Below are positions 27,401 through 42,400 of a stretch of DNA of 64,000 nucleotides, piece after piece (the stretch's first letter is position 1; every line of letters starts with the position of its first letter). This DNA comes from Ampullaceana balthica (Eukaryota; Mollusca; Gastropoda; Lymnaeidae): NCBI GenBank assembly GCA_944989445.1, contig CALYLW010000736.1, forward strand, positions 240,618 to 304,617, given 5' to 3'. Under the pieces are notes generated by a model. The model did not search any database and had not been told where the DNA came from. It was given only the letters and a program-made list of their open reading frames with translations. A program made the translations under genes and the position numbers.

Positions 27401-30400
27401 TTGTTAATATCGAGAAGAAAACGGCAAAATAAATTTTGTGAGCACTTGGGGTCTCCAAAATCGAAATCATTTTTAAGACAACAGGTGCCCCAAGTCCGGA
27501 AACACCTGCGTCATCATCAATACCTGTATTTTTTTAGGAAGTTCCACAATATCTATAAGACCATTGCTGTCGTTTTCTTCATCAGTATTTAAAAACCCAT
27601 CGTCATTTAGAATATCATGAATTTATTTCTTAGAAAGAGCCCTGTGTCTTGCTGTTTTCTGTAAAAATATTTGCTGAAATTCAAGACAGTATCAGTTATG
27701 AGCCCCAAATGGGGATCCAACTTTGGAGGTCGATTGTACCCATCAAAATAATAAAATGCATTAAACACGTGTGATTATAACGCTAATTATCACAACAAAC
27801 CACAAATGATGAAACGGAACCACTTTTATATACGTTTATTTTTTTTTGCCTTTCACAACCGGCGTTCCGTCCCGTGACGAGATGGCTACCTGGGTCGGAA
27901 GAATGATCTCGCGTCACAGCCAACTAAATGGATGGGCTAAATTTAGAATCAGCAGCACACACACAAGCCTGGCGCATTACGCACACATCTTTGTTTTCTT
28001 AGTAGGCATCAGATGGAGCGACTAGACCATTTAAAGTACATGCTCCCCAAATGGGGATTATGGCAGTTAATGGGTTAACTTATGATTGATTGCTCTTGCT
28101 TTATCTTAACAATATTATCTTTATAGTAAGGCTGGTAACGATTAAAAAAAAATTAGTTTTATCTGGAAAAATTAATCGATTAGTCTATTAAATTTCGATT
28201 AATTATATTGTTTATAACGAATATATAGATCCCATTAAGTCGCGATTCATTGTTTCAAGAAATCGGTTAGGTCGCGGTAATTCCATGTCTCCGAAATTTT
28301 GTGACGTAAGACAGGAAATCTGCTCTGCAATGCAAGAAATAAGGAATAGAAACCTTTTTTGTTTACGAATGCACGTCAAAATAAATAACAATTATATGAG
28401 GGAAATGTGTGTAAGTAACAAAAATATAAAATAATAAATTGAAAAAAATAATCTTAAATTTTAATCAAATTTTAATCGATTCAATTAATTTTAATCGATT
28501 AAAATTTTAACTATTCATCAATTGATTAATCGTTAATTTCCGCAGCCCTACTTTATAGTCATGTGCCACAATGACATAAATAATTGAATAATATTTTTAT
28601 CACTACAAAGATATTTAGCACATTTGAAAAAAACATGTTCTTTACTTGAGGTAGAAAATAAATCAGTATACATGTATATCAATCCACAGGATGGTTTCTT
28701 TCAATGGACAAAGCGGACACTTTCCTTCGAAAGATGAATTCTCTTAAAGACCTTCCGAAGATAATGGCAAAGAAGTTTGAGCATCGCACTAATAAATCTA
28801 TTGGATTTCTATTGGTAAATTGTTTAATAAATAACAAGACGAGATAACTCTTACACCATAAATATATATTTAAACCTAGATACACTAGAGTGACTTGAGG
28901 AAATAAAGAAAAATGAGCAATATATGTTGTACTTAATTCTAACTTGGAAATACAACACAAAGATAATCTAATACAACCCTTAGATAGACTTCTAGGGATA
29001 AAACTTTTTAATTATTCCGTATTCAAGAACAATTTAGATTAAATGTTAGATTTGATCTTGGTTATGGATACACTGATGACCTCGAGGTCTGCATGATGTC
29101 TATTCAGTGTTTGCAAGGGGTTGATTAGACAATAGAAACTACTTCTAATTTTCTGGGTTGCTCTTTCTCTTTGCAGCCAATGTTCTGTTAATTTCACATA
29201 AAACATTGGTATGGTGATCAACACTACCATGCCAGATCTTTTTTATACTTTTATGAAAACGGCTGATATCATTCTCTTCAAACAGTCTGTAGTTAAAGTT
29301 TGAGTAATAATTGCCATCGGTTTGTGATTTCTGAGGCGATATTAAATTATTGAACTATAAGAAGAATTTAAACTTTCCATTGAAAATTAATTAAGTGACT
29401 GATGTATGTGAAGAAGATAAGGAAAAATATTGACATAGTTACCTCAGGCATTGTTCCCCTCTTCGTGTATTTGAGGCTTATATCCTTTGTTTTTTCTTAG
29501 TATGACGATGCAGAAAAGGAAGTAATGAGATTTCACTTGGAGAAAAGACTTGGCTCCACAGATCCCAAGGAACCCACTATACAGACTAAACTTTTCAAGT
29601 AAGTTTTTGGTTAAATTTTTCACTCATGATATATTTAGAAATTAATTTCATAATTTGTAAAAAGACAGTATAAAATTTAAAATGTATTAAATCTTGGTCA
29701 AGTATTGTAAATTTCCTACGACATTTCCAGTTCATTAACGTTTTCAAATATAGAAGCAAACACCACCTGATGTATTTCTTCACCACATGTCTTTGAACAG
29801 TATGTCCCACAGTCTTAATATAATTATCTCCTTTTAACAGTATCATCTGGTAGTCTTAGCCTCCTAAAATTCCAATTCCTCACTTCCCTTTTAAAAGTTG
29901 TTAAGTGAATTTTTTTCCACACATTTTTTTCCAATTTGTTTCTTTTAAAATGATGATGTAAGGGGCACAACCTTCTTTTCTTCTGTTGTTTATTAAAGAT
30001 TTCAACAGTTCTATAAAGTTTTAAAACCTTTTTCATATTGGTACAGTGGCGTAGCTAGGGGAGGAATGGGGGTCCAATTCGAAAGTACCCCTGGCCCCCA
30101 ATTGAGGGGGCCCCCAAAGGAGTGTCCGAAATTTTTTTTTACATTAAAATAGGGCTGCGGAAATTAAAGATTTATTTCTCTATTAATCGCTAAAAAATTT
30201 TACCGATTAAATTATTAGCAAGACTTCTCTTAATAGTCTCAAGTCTCCCTTTCTTAATTCCAAAGATGGAGATGAAGGCTTGAAAGCAAACATAGGCAAA
30301 TGAATCTGGGTCAACATCATCTGTACTCTTCAGGAATACTTTATAGTGATAGCTGTGACTGTTTGCACTTTTAGGCTCTTCCTTTCGAGGTCTTTTCCGG

Positions 30401-33400
30401 CTAATCTCGGTGACTGTGATCAGTGAAGCAAGATAGGAATCCTGTGAAAAGAAGCAATATAAGATTATTAACGCAACCGGTCACACATCTTTGGAAACAC
30501 AAGCATTTTTATAAAATTTAAAAATAAATAAGCCTACCTACTTTGTTAGAATTAATAAATGTTCACTGCTTTGTGCTAGGACCCATTCAGAAAGTTGAAC
30601 ATAATAGAATGATCGATTTTACCAAGAATTGTCTATAGATAGTTGAACATAATGGAATGATCGATTTTATAAAGAAGTTGTTTTTTTTATTAGATAGACG
30701 TCTAGGCTTGTTGGTAAGCTGCGTTCAAATAGAACAATGAACTGTGATATTGGGTCCACCCCACTAAAAAACTAAGTTAAAGATGTCTATGAAACATACA
30801 ATACCAGACTTGGGTATCATAACACAGTAATACAACCAGATGTCTACCATGGTTATGATTCAGATGCTAGTCTAGCTAGTCTAGATCTAACTAAATTTGA
30901 ATGAGAATGAGAAACTCTTCGGCTTATTTAATCAACATGTTCAAGGTGGACTAACAGGTGCATTAAAATTATGAATCTAGGTCTAGACCTAAATCTAGAG
31001 CTAGTATTATAAATAAAAAAATAGTCTAGAACTATATTTAAAGAGTTTAATTTAAAACTTAAAAGAAGAACTCATCTGAGCATCCTTTGTTGGTAACGCA
31101 TTGAATGACTCGAGGAGCAAGGCTCTATTCTCTTCTTTGACTGTTTGAAAGCATTTAAGTCTTATACATTTACAGTCAGGGCCAGTTACATGAGATGACA
31201 ACCTCTGTTTCTTTGCTATGTCTTTCTTACTGCCATTTTTCTTTCTCTTTTTTGGCTTGTCTGTAACAATAGGTGTAGCATCATAGTCAGCCATTTTGCT
31301 TTAGTATAGATTCTTTGTGTACTGGTTACAGCTTACTGATTGGTCCAAAGGGTCACGTGACCCTAAAAGTCATGTTATTATATGGACCCTGCCTTTTCTT
31401 TCCTTGTCACTGGTGGACACTGCTGTTTTTTCCATTGTATACCATATTTTCTTATTCCATTTTACCATAGACTATGCCGTTTTTTTCATTTGAAACTTGA
31501 TTTAAAAGAAGCATCTTTCAATGCTTTATTACCCAAGGGCCATAACTGCTAAATTATAAAAATGTGACTCTGCCGTTTTTTCCATTGTGGTCTTCATTTT
31601 TTAACGATTAATCGACCCATCACTTACAAAGTCATAGAGGCCGATAAATAATAACAAATTTCCTGAAGATTAAACATACATTTTTGTTTTAAGCTATTGA
31701 ATGACTGACTGTCATTCCTTGTCAAGACCATTTTGTGCATACCACTTACCTCAGTTCCATGTGCATCATTGTTCAGCTTGGCTGGTTATATTGTCAATTA
31801 GACCCAATCATCACTTGAACAAATAATGTTAACACTTGTCTTTTTGCGTAGATGGTTAAAAGATGACACATAAAGGAGACATTCCAGTGTATTTAGATTT
31901 TCAACAAGAATGTTTAATAAGTGTTACTTATGACATCATACATTTTAATTTTTGGCTTTAATCGAAATTAACGATTAATTAATCGTTAATTTTTCAAAAT
32001 TTAAAGATAAAATTAAAATTAATCATTAACAGCCCTACATTAAACATTACGCCACCACCATGTATGCAAGGCCCCCAAAGAGGCCAAGACCCTGGGGCCC
32101 CCAAATCCCTACAAATCCATAGCTACACCACTGTATTGGTAATTAAACTCTTTTTGCCAAAGAAAATTTCAAGGTAACTTTTGAAAATCAAAATTAAAAT
32201 GTTTTAGCTGTTGTAAACGTCTTCTCCTTTAAAAAGTTTAATCATGCCTTACAAAATAAACAATTGTTTTTACTTTTAAAAATATTACGATTGAAATTTA
32301 GCATGCTTTAATGGGGACACGTTGCTCAGGATGGCACTTCATATGATGTAATTGCATTTTTAAAAAAAAGTTTCTAAATTTTTTTACGATTGGCATTTTT
32401 AGGCACAAGGAGAAGAAAAAAGCCTTGCTGGCACAAGCTGAGACGGAACATGGGAGAATGGTGAGAGCTGTGGAGGCTTTCATGCTGGTAATTTAACTGA
32501 TATTTATGTTAGTCTTTGAACAAATGTCTCACAAATTTCAATCAAATGAAATTAGGAAAATGAAAATGTTTTTAACCTTAAAAATACATGTATAAAGAAA
32601 TTAATGAAGAATGTTATATGATTACACTATGTTATTGATTCACCAATGAAATAAGTGATTATTTAAATGAACAGATAAACATGGACACAATATTAATGGA
32701 CTCAATAGAAGAAGTTATTTTAATCATGATGTGCTAAAAAACAATGGACTAAGAGCTTATAAATTCTAAAGGTAAATAGTAAACCAGATCATAGACGTAA
32801 ATATATTCAGGCAGAAAAGAACATGAAAAGCTGAATCAAGAAACCAAATTTTCTTTTTAAAATTTTTTTTTACAGGTATTAGCCAAACATAATTTAACAG
32901 ATTTGGAATACATCGACAAAAACGAGTTGGAAAATGCTTTAAAGGATGTAAGTACATTAAATGCAAATATGCAAACATTGTTGAGAAATCAATTCACTTT
33001 TTTGTAATATATTTTTGGTTATAAAATAAAGTGGCCATGTAAACAAACTTACTTATTTTTAAGCATAAAAATTATTTGAGCTTTATGTTAATTTTTTACA
33101 TCATCAACAATTTTTAGAAATATTTTTCCGAAGAAAATGCAAGATTGCTGTTTGGAGATGATATAGATGTGAATTCTGCTTTCAATATTTTGGACAAAGA
33201 TGGCAATGGAAAGGTTGGTCAAAACTATTATGAAATATAACTTCATCATCAACCTGCTAATTGCATGTAAACATTTTAAAAATCCATAAAACACACATTT
33301 TTACTTATAACAGTACACGTTGGTGTTACTAATAGAGACTATTCAACCCGACGGAGGCATGTAATAGTTGTACATTTTTTTTATTTTTTATTGAAAGATT

Positions 33401-36400
33401 TAATAGATTTTGTTTAAATTACTGTAATGTTTAAATTCTTAACAGATAGCTTTTATAGAACTGGTGCAATTTATTGAAGAACATGGAATCAGGATGCAGG
33501 TAAACTTTAATTTTTAAAATATATTTTTAAAAACTTTAAGTAAAGTCAGCAGAAATGTCTATGAAAAAACATTGAAAATGATACCTCAAAAACATAATAA
33601 TTCTTTGTTTTCAAAGAATTATGTTTTATAACAATGTCATTGTCTTAATATTTTTTTAATAATTATTTTTTTCTGTATTTGAAGACAAGGTTCCAAGGAT
33701 ATGGAAGAAGGGAGGTCACCACATTTTTGGAATTCCTGTCGGCTCTACAGAACACACTCTTAACGAATCTGAAATACGTCTTTGTTGGGGTAAATGTGTA
33801 GTCTTTGTTGGGGTAAATGTGTAGTCTTTGTTGGGGTAAATGTGTAGTCTACTTATATGATAATCGACATTTATTAACTTATTAACTGAGGGACCGTCCA
33901 TAACAGACGTCTAGCACCTGGGGAGGTTGAGGAGGGTCACATGTTTGTGACGATGTGTGAAAGCGGAGAGGTGGTATTTAAGAGATGTGACGTGACATAA
34001 AAATACGCGCAACTTAATACAGGGTTATTTATTGACGTTTTACATGGCTTGATGCGTGTAACGATATTAGAGTGCAGCCTTACACTAAATTCAGACTTAA
34101 ATCACTAGAAAGTGATTTTAAACATGCTAATTTCAAAATAGAAAATACGGCTTTTAAGGGTGGCGGCAAAGTTTTTGTGACGGCATATTGGAGTGGGGTC
34201 TAAGATTTTGTGAGGTCATATAGGAGGGGGTCTAAGTTTTGTGACCCCGTGTGACGTGAAAATAGGCAAAAATAATGTGACGTCATTTATGGACGGCCTC
34301 TAAAGGTAGGGGCTGTAAAGTCCCTTCAAACACCGCTAATATTCTCATTTCATCTTCACCATGTCTATACTCCCGCGGCCTCCTTTATATAACCAACACC
34401 AGAACTGTTATTACCTGTACAAACATTTCTTGCCAAACTAGGTGTCTTGACCACAGTGCCAACCAATAGCATTTATTGATGTTTTTAATTAATGTTTACT
34501 TATTTTCAAATCCATAGATCTATGTTTTCGAGTTAAATAATTATTATTTTATTCCTTTTAAAAAAACGTAAATGAATTGTAATTTATCTTAAAATTTAAA
34601 TGTATTGCAGATTTTAAATATATTTCTTTTTTTTTAAAATAAAATATTCTGTCATTGAGAGAAATTTTAAATTAAAAAAAAATATTTCAGAGCCGCTTTG
34701 AGGCACTCAATTTTTGTAACATATCTTTCATAAATTGTACTCGAGCCGCAATGTGAACATAGAAGAGCCGCATGCGACTCGCGAGCCGCGGTTTGGCCAC
34801 CATTGCAATAAAGTGACTAAATTGACCCCTTGACTTTAAAAGTTCCATTAAGCTATAATAAGTAATTAGAATTATTACTGATTTTTTCAAAATGTTATTT
34901 TGAATATTTACTTTTCAACACACTTTATACATTACATTGATACATTGTTAATTCGGCCTCATTACCATGTTTGTTATTGGACAAACATTTCTTTTGAATC
35001 TTAGACAATTGCATTTAAAACCTTCTACTACTAGTGTCTTTGGTTCTAGATCCACACGTTATAGGCTAAACTTCTGATTCACAATTTTTAAAAAAATCTT
35101 TGCAAATTTTCTTGTTTATGATATGTAGAAGTAATGACTATATAGCACATGAAACTGTGTAGCATTTGTGTTAAAAAATGCCGATAAGTTTAATATTATC
35201 TCGACTTCTCGATTCTACCCTGAATTATTCTTTTTTAATCATGAAAGAATTGGTTATCAAGTATAAACAGTGATACAAAACCTAATTGAGTCATCATTTT
35301 CATTTCACCGGCGCTCCTTCCTTTGTTAGTGATAGATCAGTAATAGTGTATCTTATATTTTTCGAGTTCCACTTTTTATTAAATTTACGTGGGGAGATTT
35401 TTTTTAAAGTGTTAATTCTTTTAAATAATGTTGTCGATTATGTTAATATTATGTAATATATTTGTGTACATTCTACAGGAAAAAGATGTACACAGAACAG
35501 TGGGAATAAACACAGGACATGTTGGTACATCAGATTATAACTTGGAGGCTGCGGACAGAGATTTTGTTATTGCTGTAAGTATTTAAAAATCATATTTATA
35601 CAAATCAAGTATTTAACTTTACATATAAATTACTTATAGGCACATTCCCACTATATTTATCCATAGTTTTCCTTGTTTGTGTGTCAGTCTATTTGCCCAT
35701 AATTTTAATTAAACATTATTACCCGATTCACATATATATTATAACTACTAGATATTTGCCTAGCCTACCAAGTGAAAGTCTTCTAGAAATGGAGGTCTTG
35801 TTATGTAGAAAGCTGATAAGGATTGAATTAGTTGTCACAGGAACAGAGAAGGGGGTGTGGGGGCGTTGCCCTGGGAGCAAACATTCTTTGGGCGTAAAAT
35901 TGACAAAAACCATGAGATTGTTTAAATTAACATTTCGACGCCCCTTATTATCTTACCTCTAACTTTTTATTTTTATTTTTTCCCACCCATCCAATAATGC
36001 GTCCATCAGGCGGGTGATACGTTCAGCGACGTAGCGTGGGGTTCGGCCGCCGGGGTTAGATACCAAGTTTGCTGCCCCTCCCCATGTAAAATAAGATTCT
36101 TTCATAACCAATAATAAGAGCATTATAGATTTTTAAGCTAGAAATAAAAATTGAATAGTTTTCCTTTCTTTGATCTAAAATTGAAATTGATTTTCTCCAA
36201 GCCAAGCTCCTTGCTGGCAATATCAATTTTATCAGTCATGTTCCTTCTCAAAGTTCCCGGGTGGGATGGACACAGAAGAAATTTCCTTTGCCGTGACCTC
36301 TTTTAAATCGTCGACACCAAATTGTGGAACAGTCTTCCAATTTTTTTGAAAAAGAAGCCTTTATTCAATCCATAAAGTTCATGATTTTTTCGGCCCTCCA

Positions 36401-39400
36401 GCTAGAGTAGGAGGAACACATCTATCCTCCACTCTCTTCTCTCAAGTTGGCAGATCTCTTCATGAACACGTTCACAGTAGTTTATGCAACAACCGCCCAT
36501 TGTCTGAAGGGCAGCCGCTTTCTGTACATGTATCAAGCTTAATGGGACTATTCGATTCTGCAAAGAGTGTGTTTTTTTTCCAAACATCGATTGTGTGGGT
36601 TGGTACCGGTATTCATTCATAATGAAGGGCCGTTTTAACCTTAGAACCTGTCCTTAACTGTGTTACAATTCTAAGGTAATCAAAAGTAACTTCTCCCTTT
36701 TTATTGATTACGGCTCTTCGACAGCCGAGGTTCTTGCCCTAAGAATGCCAAATATATTGCTCAGAGCATTGTTCTGGATTCCATGTAGATTTTTCAGTGC
36801 AGCCTTGCTGGCAAAGTATTGTTACACCTTATTATGCTCAGCGAGTATGTTTAAAGCTTGGTTTGGAGGACTCTATCGTGTTTTGCCGTACTTGCTTTAC
36901 GTTAATGAACAATATTCTTTAATAGACTCTGTGGTTGAAATTTGAGAATAACGAAATTAAAGCTATAGTTAGTATTACCCAGAATTTGTAATATATTGAT
37001 ACAATAGTTTCTTATGTACATTTCTCTGTGAACATTCAGAAAAGATGATCATCACGGGCGTCGAACTTTCTTTTCTTACATTTTTCGTTAATTAATCTTT
37101 TTTATCGTTTTCCCCAAGAATATTCGCTCACGGGGCCACCGCCACTGATCTCAGTGATGTAATACTCCCAAATTCATTAACGATTTTAAGTAAGAAATAA
37201 TTTTGACTCCTTTATTGCACTTGATTCTTGAGGGAGCTTGGAGGAAGTTATTGTTTATTATCTATCTTACCAGTAATTATTTTCTGTCCAAGGCAATATT
37301 CTATCTTATTCACTGTCCAAATCGAAAGACCTTTATAGATTGATTTATTTGTCCTCAATTTTATTTTCTTAATATTATTAAAGCGCCTTCTTAATGAACC
37401 AAATAATTGCACAGTGCACTTCAGAGAACGCTAGCTAATAATGTCCCGCAATTTTGTTTAGAAAATATTTTATAAACAACAACACATTTTGTTAGGAATT
37501 TCGAGTAAATTTTTGTAAGATTTGTCAACGTGCTTCAAATAATTAAAAACAACATTTGCATTAAATAACCCGCTTGTCCTGAAAACTAAGCAATAAAAAT
37601 TATATGAGAACAAACCAGCCTCCTATTCCCCCCTCCTCCACACAAACACACACACACAATAGACGCGCGGGGAGCGTAATTCTACCTGGCGACTGACCGA
37701 ATATTTGGATACAGTTTGCTGCGTTACTTTCTGCCAGAGGCTCCACAAAGTTCTCAGTTTAGCCTGTCATATTCCCCTATCATTTTCTCCTGTCATTTTC
37801 TCCTGCTTAGATTCAGTTGACCTCACTCCACCACCCCCTCCCCCTATTTTTGATATTCTTTTTTTTTAACTTATAATTTTTCTTGGTAGAGGGGATACAA
37901 TGCAACAAGATCTTTTCTACAATATTATGTCGCTCAACATGGGGACACAGTTATCAAGAAGGCAAATGATCTGCTAACTATTAAGCCAATAAATGAATAT
38001 GACAGTGAAACTTCCTCACTTGAAAGGGGACCTCCAAATGAAAAAATGGCACGTAAGTAAACAGTATTTCAATTTAATTTCTGTTAGGCCGACCTTTTTA
38101 AGTTGTCACAAAAAAATCCCATGTATCTCTTTGATTTAGAGGCGTAACTAGAGATAGGGGTATATTTTCCCCAAACGCCAACGTACATAAATGTGTACTC
38201 AACTTGTACAATATACACAAGGATAATAAATCGGACACGAGATTCGGGTTGTTATAAAGATATTTGAAACTTTTTTCGCAATCAAAATACTCTTGCAACT
38301 CGTGCAAAAGGAAACACGGACTCTGTTTCTTCCACTACTTGTCCCGATTTATTGATTATTTTAAACATTTTTAATTTATTTTAAAATAACTTTAAAGTGC
38401 AAACTTATTTTTCTTCAACAACTGGTTGAATAAAGTTTTTAAATTCCGTGATCAGAGCGGGAGTCTGAAAGCTGGAGAACAGGCTTAGAAGCTAGATGAA
38501 TAAATAACACTGCTAGAAAAATACTGATTATTTTTTTTAAAAAATATTTTGAACCTTAGCAGTTTCCATTGCAAGAAGTGAGTTCAACAAATTTAAACTT
38601 GAATTACCGTATTTGCTCATTTTTGGTCAGGATCGTCTCAGCTATCATGCTTTTCTTTGCGTCAAAATGGAACATTGATAAAAACAGATTTTGATGTATA
38701 AATTTAACAATTTTACAACGGTGAAATCATTAAAAATATGTGTAAATTTTAAGTCTATGAGTGGGTCACGTACTGTTATTTATATAAATGTGCTTTTCCC
38801 AACCTTATTTTTTCGTTGAAAGCGAAAATTGCTTTTACATTATTAAATCTAGTAAAGAATGTGATTAGACGGGTGACGAAGACAATTGTATAGTTTGTCT
38901 CGCGTGCAAAACATCTTAGTGAATTAGGTCCCTTGTTTGACTCAACTTGTATATAGAATAATACATTTGTAGCATTTATTTATCCAGTGATTTTTACTTT
39001 GTTATCAAGTTGTTTCCTAGTTTCCTCTATCGTTATAGTGTTACTTTACCCAGTAGATACATTTTTAATAAATATTTTTCTCGGTAAATAAAACTATTCA
39101 ATAAGTAATATGCTTATCTTTTATTTTATAGCAATGATAATGTGAGTGTACATCTCTATATAAAAAAAGTATTATGCTAAATTAGTCTAACTTAGTTATT
39201 AGTGAATTGTTAACAATTTTTTTCCAATTTTACTTGACTTACATTCATTTTTCCTATGTTTTATTAATATCAACAAGTTAAAATACAGCGATTCCTTCAA
39301 GTAGGAAGCGCAAGATCAGATACTATTTTTATTTTATTGAATTGTTTGCATTTTTTTAAAAATGCACCAATTTCTAAACAATTAAAGACAAATCTTTTTT

Positions 39401-42400
39401 AAATGCTCATAAAATACAAAATAATATTTACTTCTTTTAAAATGCGTTACTTTCAAGGCATTTAGCAAGAGACCACTAACAAGTAGAATAGAATTGGAAA
39501 AGTATCCTACAGAGCCTAAACATCAAATATTTTTAAGAATTAATGTTATCAGATATTTAAAGGTGTCTACGCACAATTCAAAGACTTTGTACTAATTTTT
39601 ACACAATTGCTCTACACTTTATTACATTTAAATTATTCTCTTACTAAAAGCATGATATCTCATTTAATTAAAATAAATAAATAAAGTGTGCATAATATTT
39701 CTTAACAACAATATAATGCAGCATTCATGGTGTAGGCATAAGCCAAAATGTATATTATCGTATTAGGTTAGTAATAAAGCTCAAATTTATTGTTTTCATT
39801 ACACAATTTGTTTGTGTATTTTGTATTTTATTTAAAAGTTTTATTGCAGTCCTATTCTATATGATTTAAGCAGTTCTGCTCAAATATATTTAATAATTAA
39901 GTTAGAAAATTAACAAATTAAAATTTTGAATTTTTAACGTCTGTATATATAATATGCTTAATTTTATATACATATATATATTCTTAGGGTGAGTGAATAA
40001 TTTATTTCCCTTATTTAATCTTTTCCCAGCCATGACATGCTTCGCATTATTCAAACATTTCAAAAATGAATTACGCTTAAATTTATCCATGTTTGTCCTT
40101 ATACTAATCATGTATTATTTTATCATTAGTTAACTTTATTTATGCTTTTTAAAAAAAGTGAAAGACTAGACATAAACCATGGATAAGCGTAGGACGCAAT
40201 AATCTTCTGTAAAAAAAGAAAAAAAAATTAAAATTAAAAAAAAACAAAAAAAACCGAACGTTTGTAACAAATAAGATAAGATAAAAGAAAGTCGTTTTTC
40301 AATATCAATTTTGTTTGTATTTGAATACTATCAAATTATCCAAAATGTATTTTATAAAAAGTATGTATTACTTAATCGTCTATATACAATAAAATGGCAC
40401 GTGGAACACAAAATTAAACTCTTGGATGATTGGAACATTTTTTAACCTAAATGTTCGGCATGTTTCAAGGTGCGTTGAATTCCTTCAATTTTACTTGACA
40501 TTTTATATTTCAAATAATTTTTTTTAAAATTTATCCCTCCCCCCTCTTCCCTCCCCAAACCACAACCACTCATTTAATCTTTTTTTCTAATTATATCTTT
40601 TTTTTCCTTGGTTTCTTTCGTGCTTGTATAAAATAATAGAAACTTATGGAAAATTGTCCAGAATGAATTTTTTTCAACCTTGAAAATAATTTCGAAAATC
40701 TATTTTGAACCTATGTTTCATTTTTTTAAAGGTTATCTAAGAACACTTTAAGAAAGGTTTATTCATTTAGGCCGACTGTCTTTGTGGTTTTAAATGAATG
40801 CCGTATCTCCGGAAACTAGTTGCAGCAAGTTATTTTGAATAGACATCTCCAATATTCACCTTTGGAGCTCGCATCCAGATCTTTAAGAAAAATATATTCA
40901 ATTAATGGGATACATGCGATATAGTTTTAACAACTTGGCCTCACCTGTGCACCTTATTACAATGGCTCTTGATACGAAGCAAATAATTTTAGCTTATACA
41001 CTGTACGCTTTCACATTACAAATACTTCACATTCAAAATTGCAAAATCGGAAATTTCTAAAATAAACAAGTTTGTCAAAGATATTCGGTGAGTTCAAAAC
41101 AGTTCATAAACTAAAGAATCGTGAAATCGTGATTTGATTTAGTGGTGAAAAGCTATGACGACGCATTGAAACACCTTAGTAATTCAGAGCAATGGGCTTT
41201 CCGTAATGTGAACACATAAAATAAGTTAAATGTAAAAAAATATTTTTTAAAAAAGGACACGCTTTTATTTACATATAGAAATTGCACTAAATATGTATAA
41301 TATAAAAAAAAATTTATTCCCCAAACTGAAAATTGAACCTCGTACCCCCATGTCGGCAATCGATCACGCTTATATTTCGGCCAGCAAGACTTGATGTTGA
41401 TAGTACTTTTTAAAGTTATAATAATTGTATCCCTCTAGGGCGAATTGAGGCATGGTTCATTGACGCAAGTGATAATATTTTATATAGACAAAAACTAAAA
41501 ACTAAAAGTGCAATAATTTCAATACGGTACATTCGATCGATCTGAAATTTTGATACAATGCATTGTCATCCAAGATCTATCTGTGGTAAAAATTTTTAGA
41601 TCTCTAGGACCATCAGAAGTGGTATAATTTTACGTTTCAAGTTTTGAAGGAAGGATGGATGGAAGGAAGGGTGGATGTATACAACATACAAACATTGTGA
41701 CTTAAATAAAAGCATGTAAAAACAATTTACACTGTTTAAAAAAAAATGTTATACTGTCTGATGTGTTCAAGATATGTTTTAGCAAATCTTCCCATTGACA
41801 GTGGAATTTCGCTCCAGAAAGATTGGAACACATCGGCGAAGTCAGTCCTATGATTTAACAAAGCTTAATGTGACATTGTTTAAAAAGATGTAAGGGTTTT
41901 ACAATTTGCAGATTCTTGAGCCAGATCTCTGTAAAACCTTTATCAAGCATTACAATAAGAACTCCCAACTGCAAATTATTATTTACAGTCCCAATCATTC
42001 CTCATCTCACGATACTTAGTTGCCTAGCAACGTGCGTTCGCTGATTCATTTGCTTTTGTTCCGTCCTAAAATTTGATACATAATTTTTTTACTGTTAATT
42101 ATCTCACGATTTTAAATAAACGTTAATCCCTAGTAATAAATTGTTAAATAAAAGCCTGTTAAATTTTAAAATAAATATAAAATGTATTTTAATAGGAATT
42201 TATTCGCAATTTCAACATAATGGCGCCTGGCGTGCAGCTTAAACGGCTCGATGATCTCAGATAGCTTTGATTGAAATAATTATATTACAATTCACAACAT
42301 GGTTATCATATGCGTAATTTAAATGTTCCCTTAATTGAGAAAGTGTTTGTTACTAACTGCAGTTCTAAGACATTCTCATCTTAATTTATCCTAAGATAAA

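Larger units (their letters stand above)
30044..32133. mobile_element. hAT MITE (CAGTGGCGTAG ends) split by another hAT element
   Basis: Ends CAGTGGCGTAGCTAGG and CCATAGCTACACCACTG with a perfect 8-bp duplication TATTGGTA (30036-30043; 32134-32141). Without the insert at 30150-32037 it is only about 200 bp, with the GGGGGCCCCCAAA core usual for this MITE group. Lies in lipase intron 9. Confidence 0.92.
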
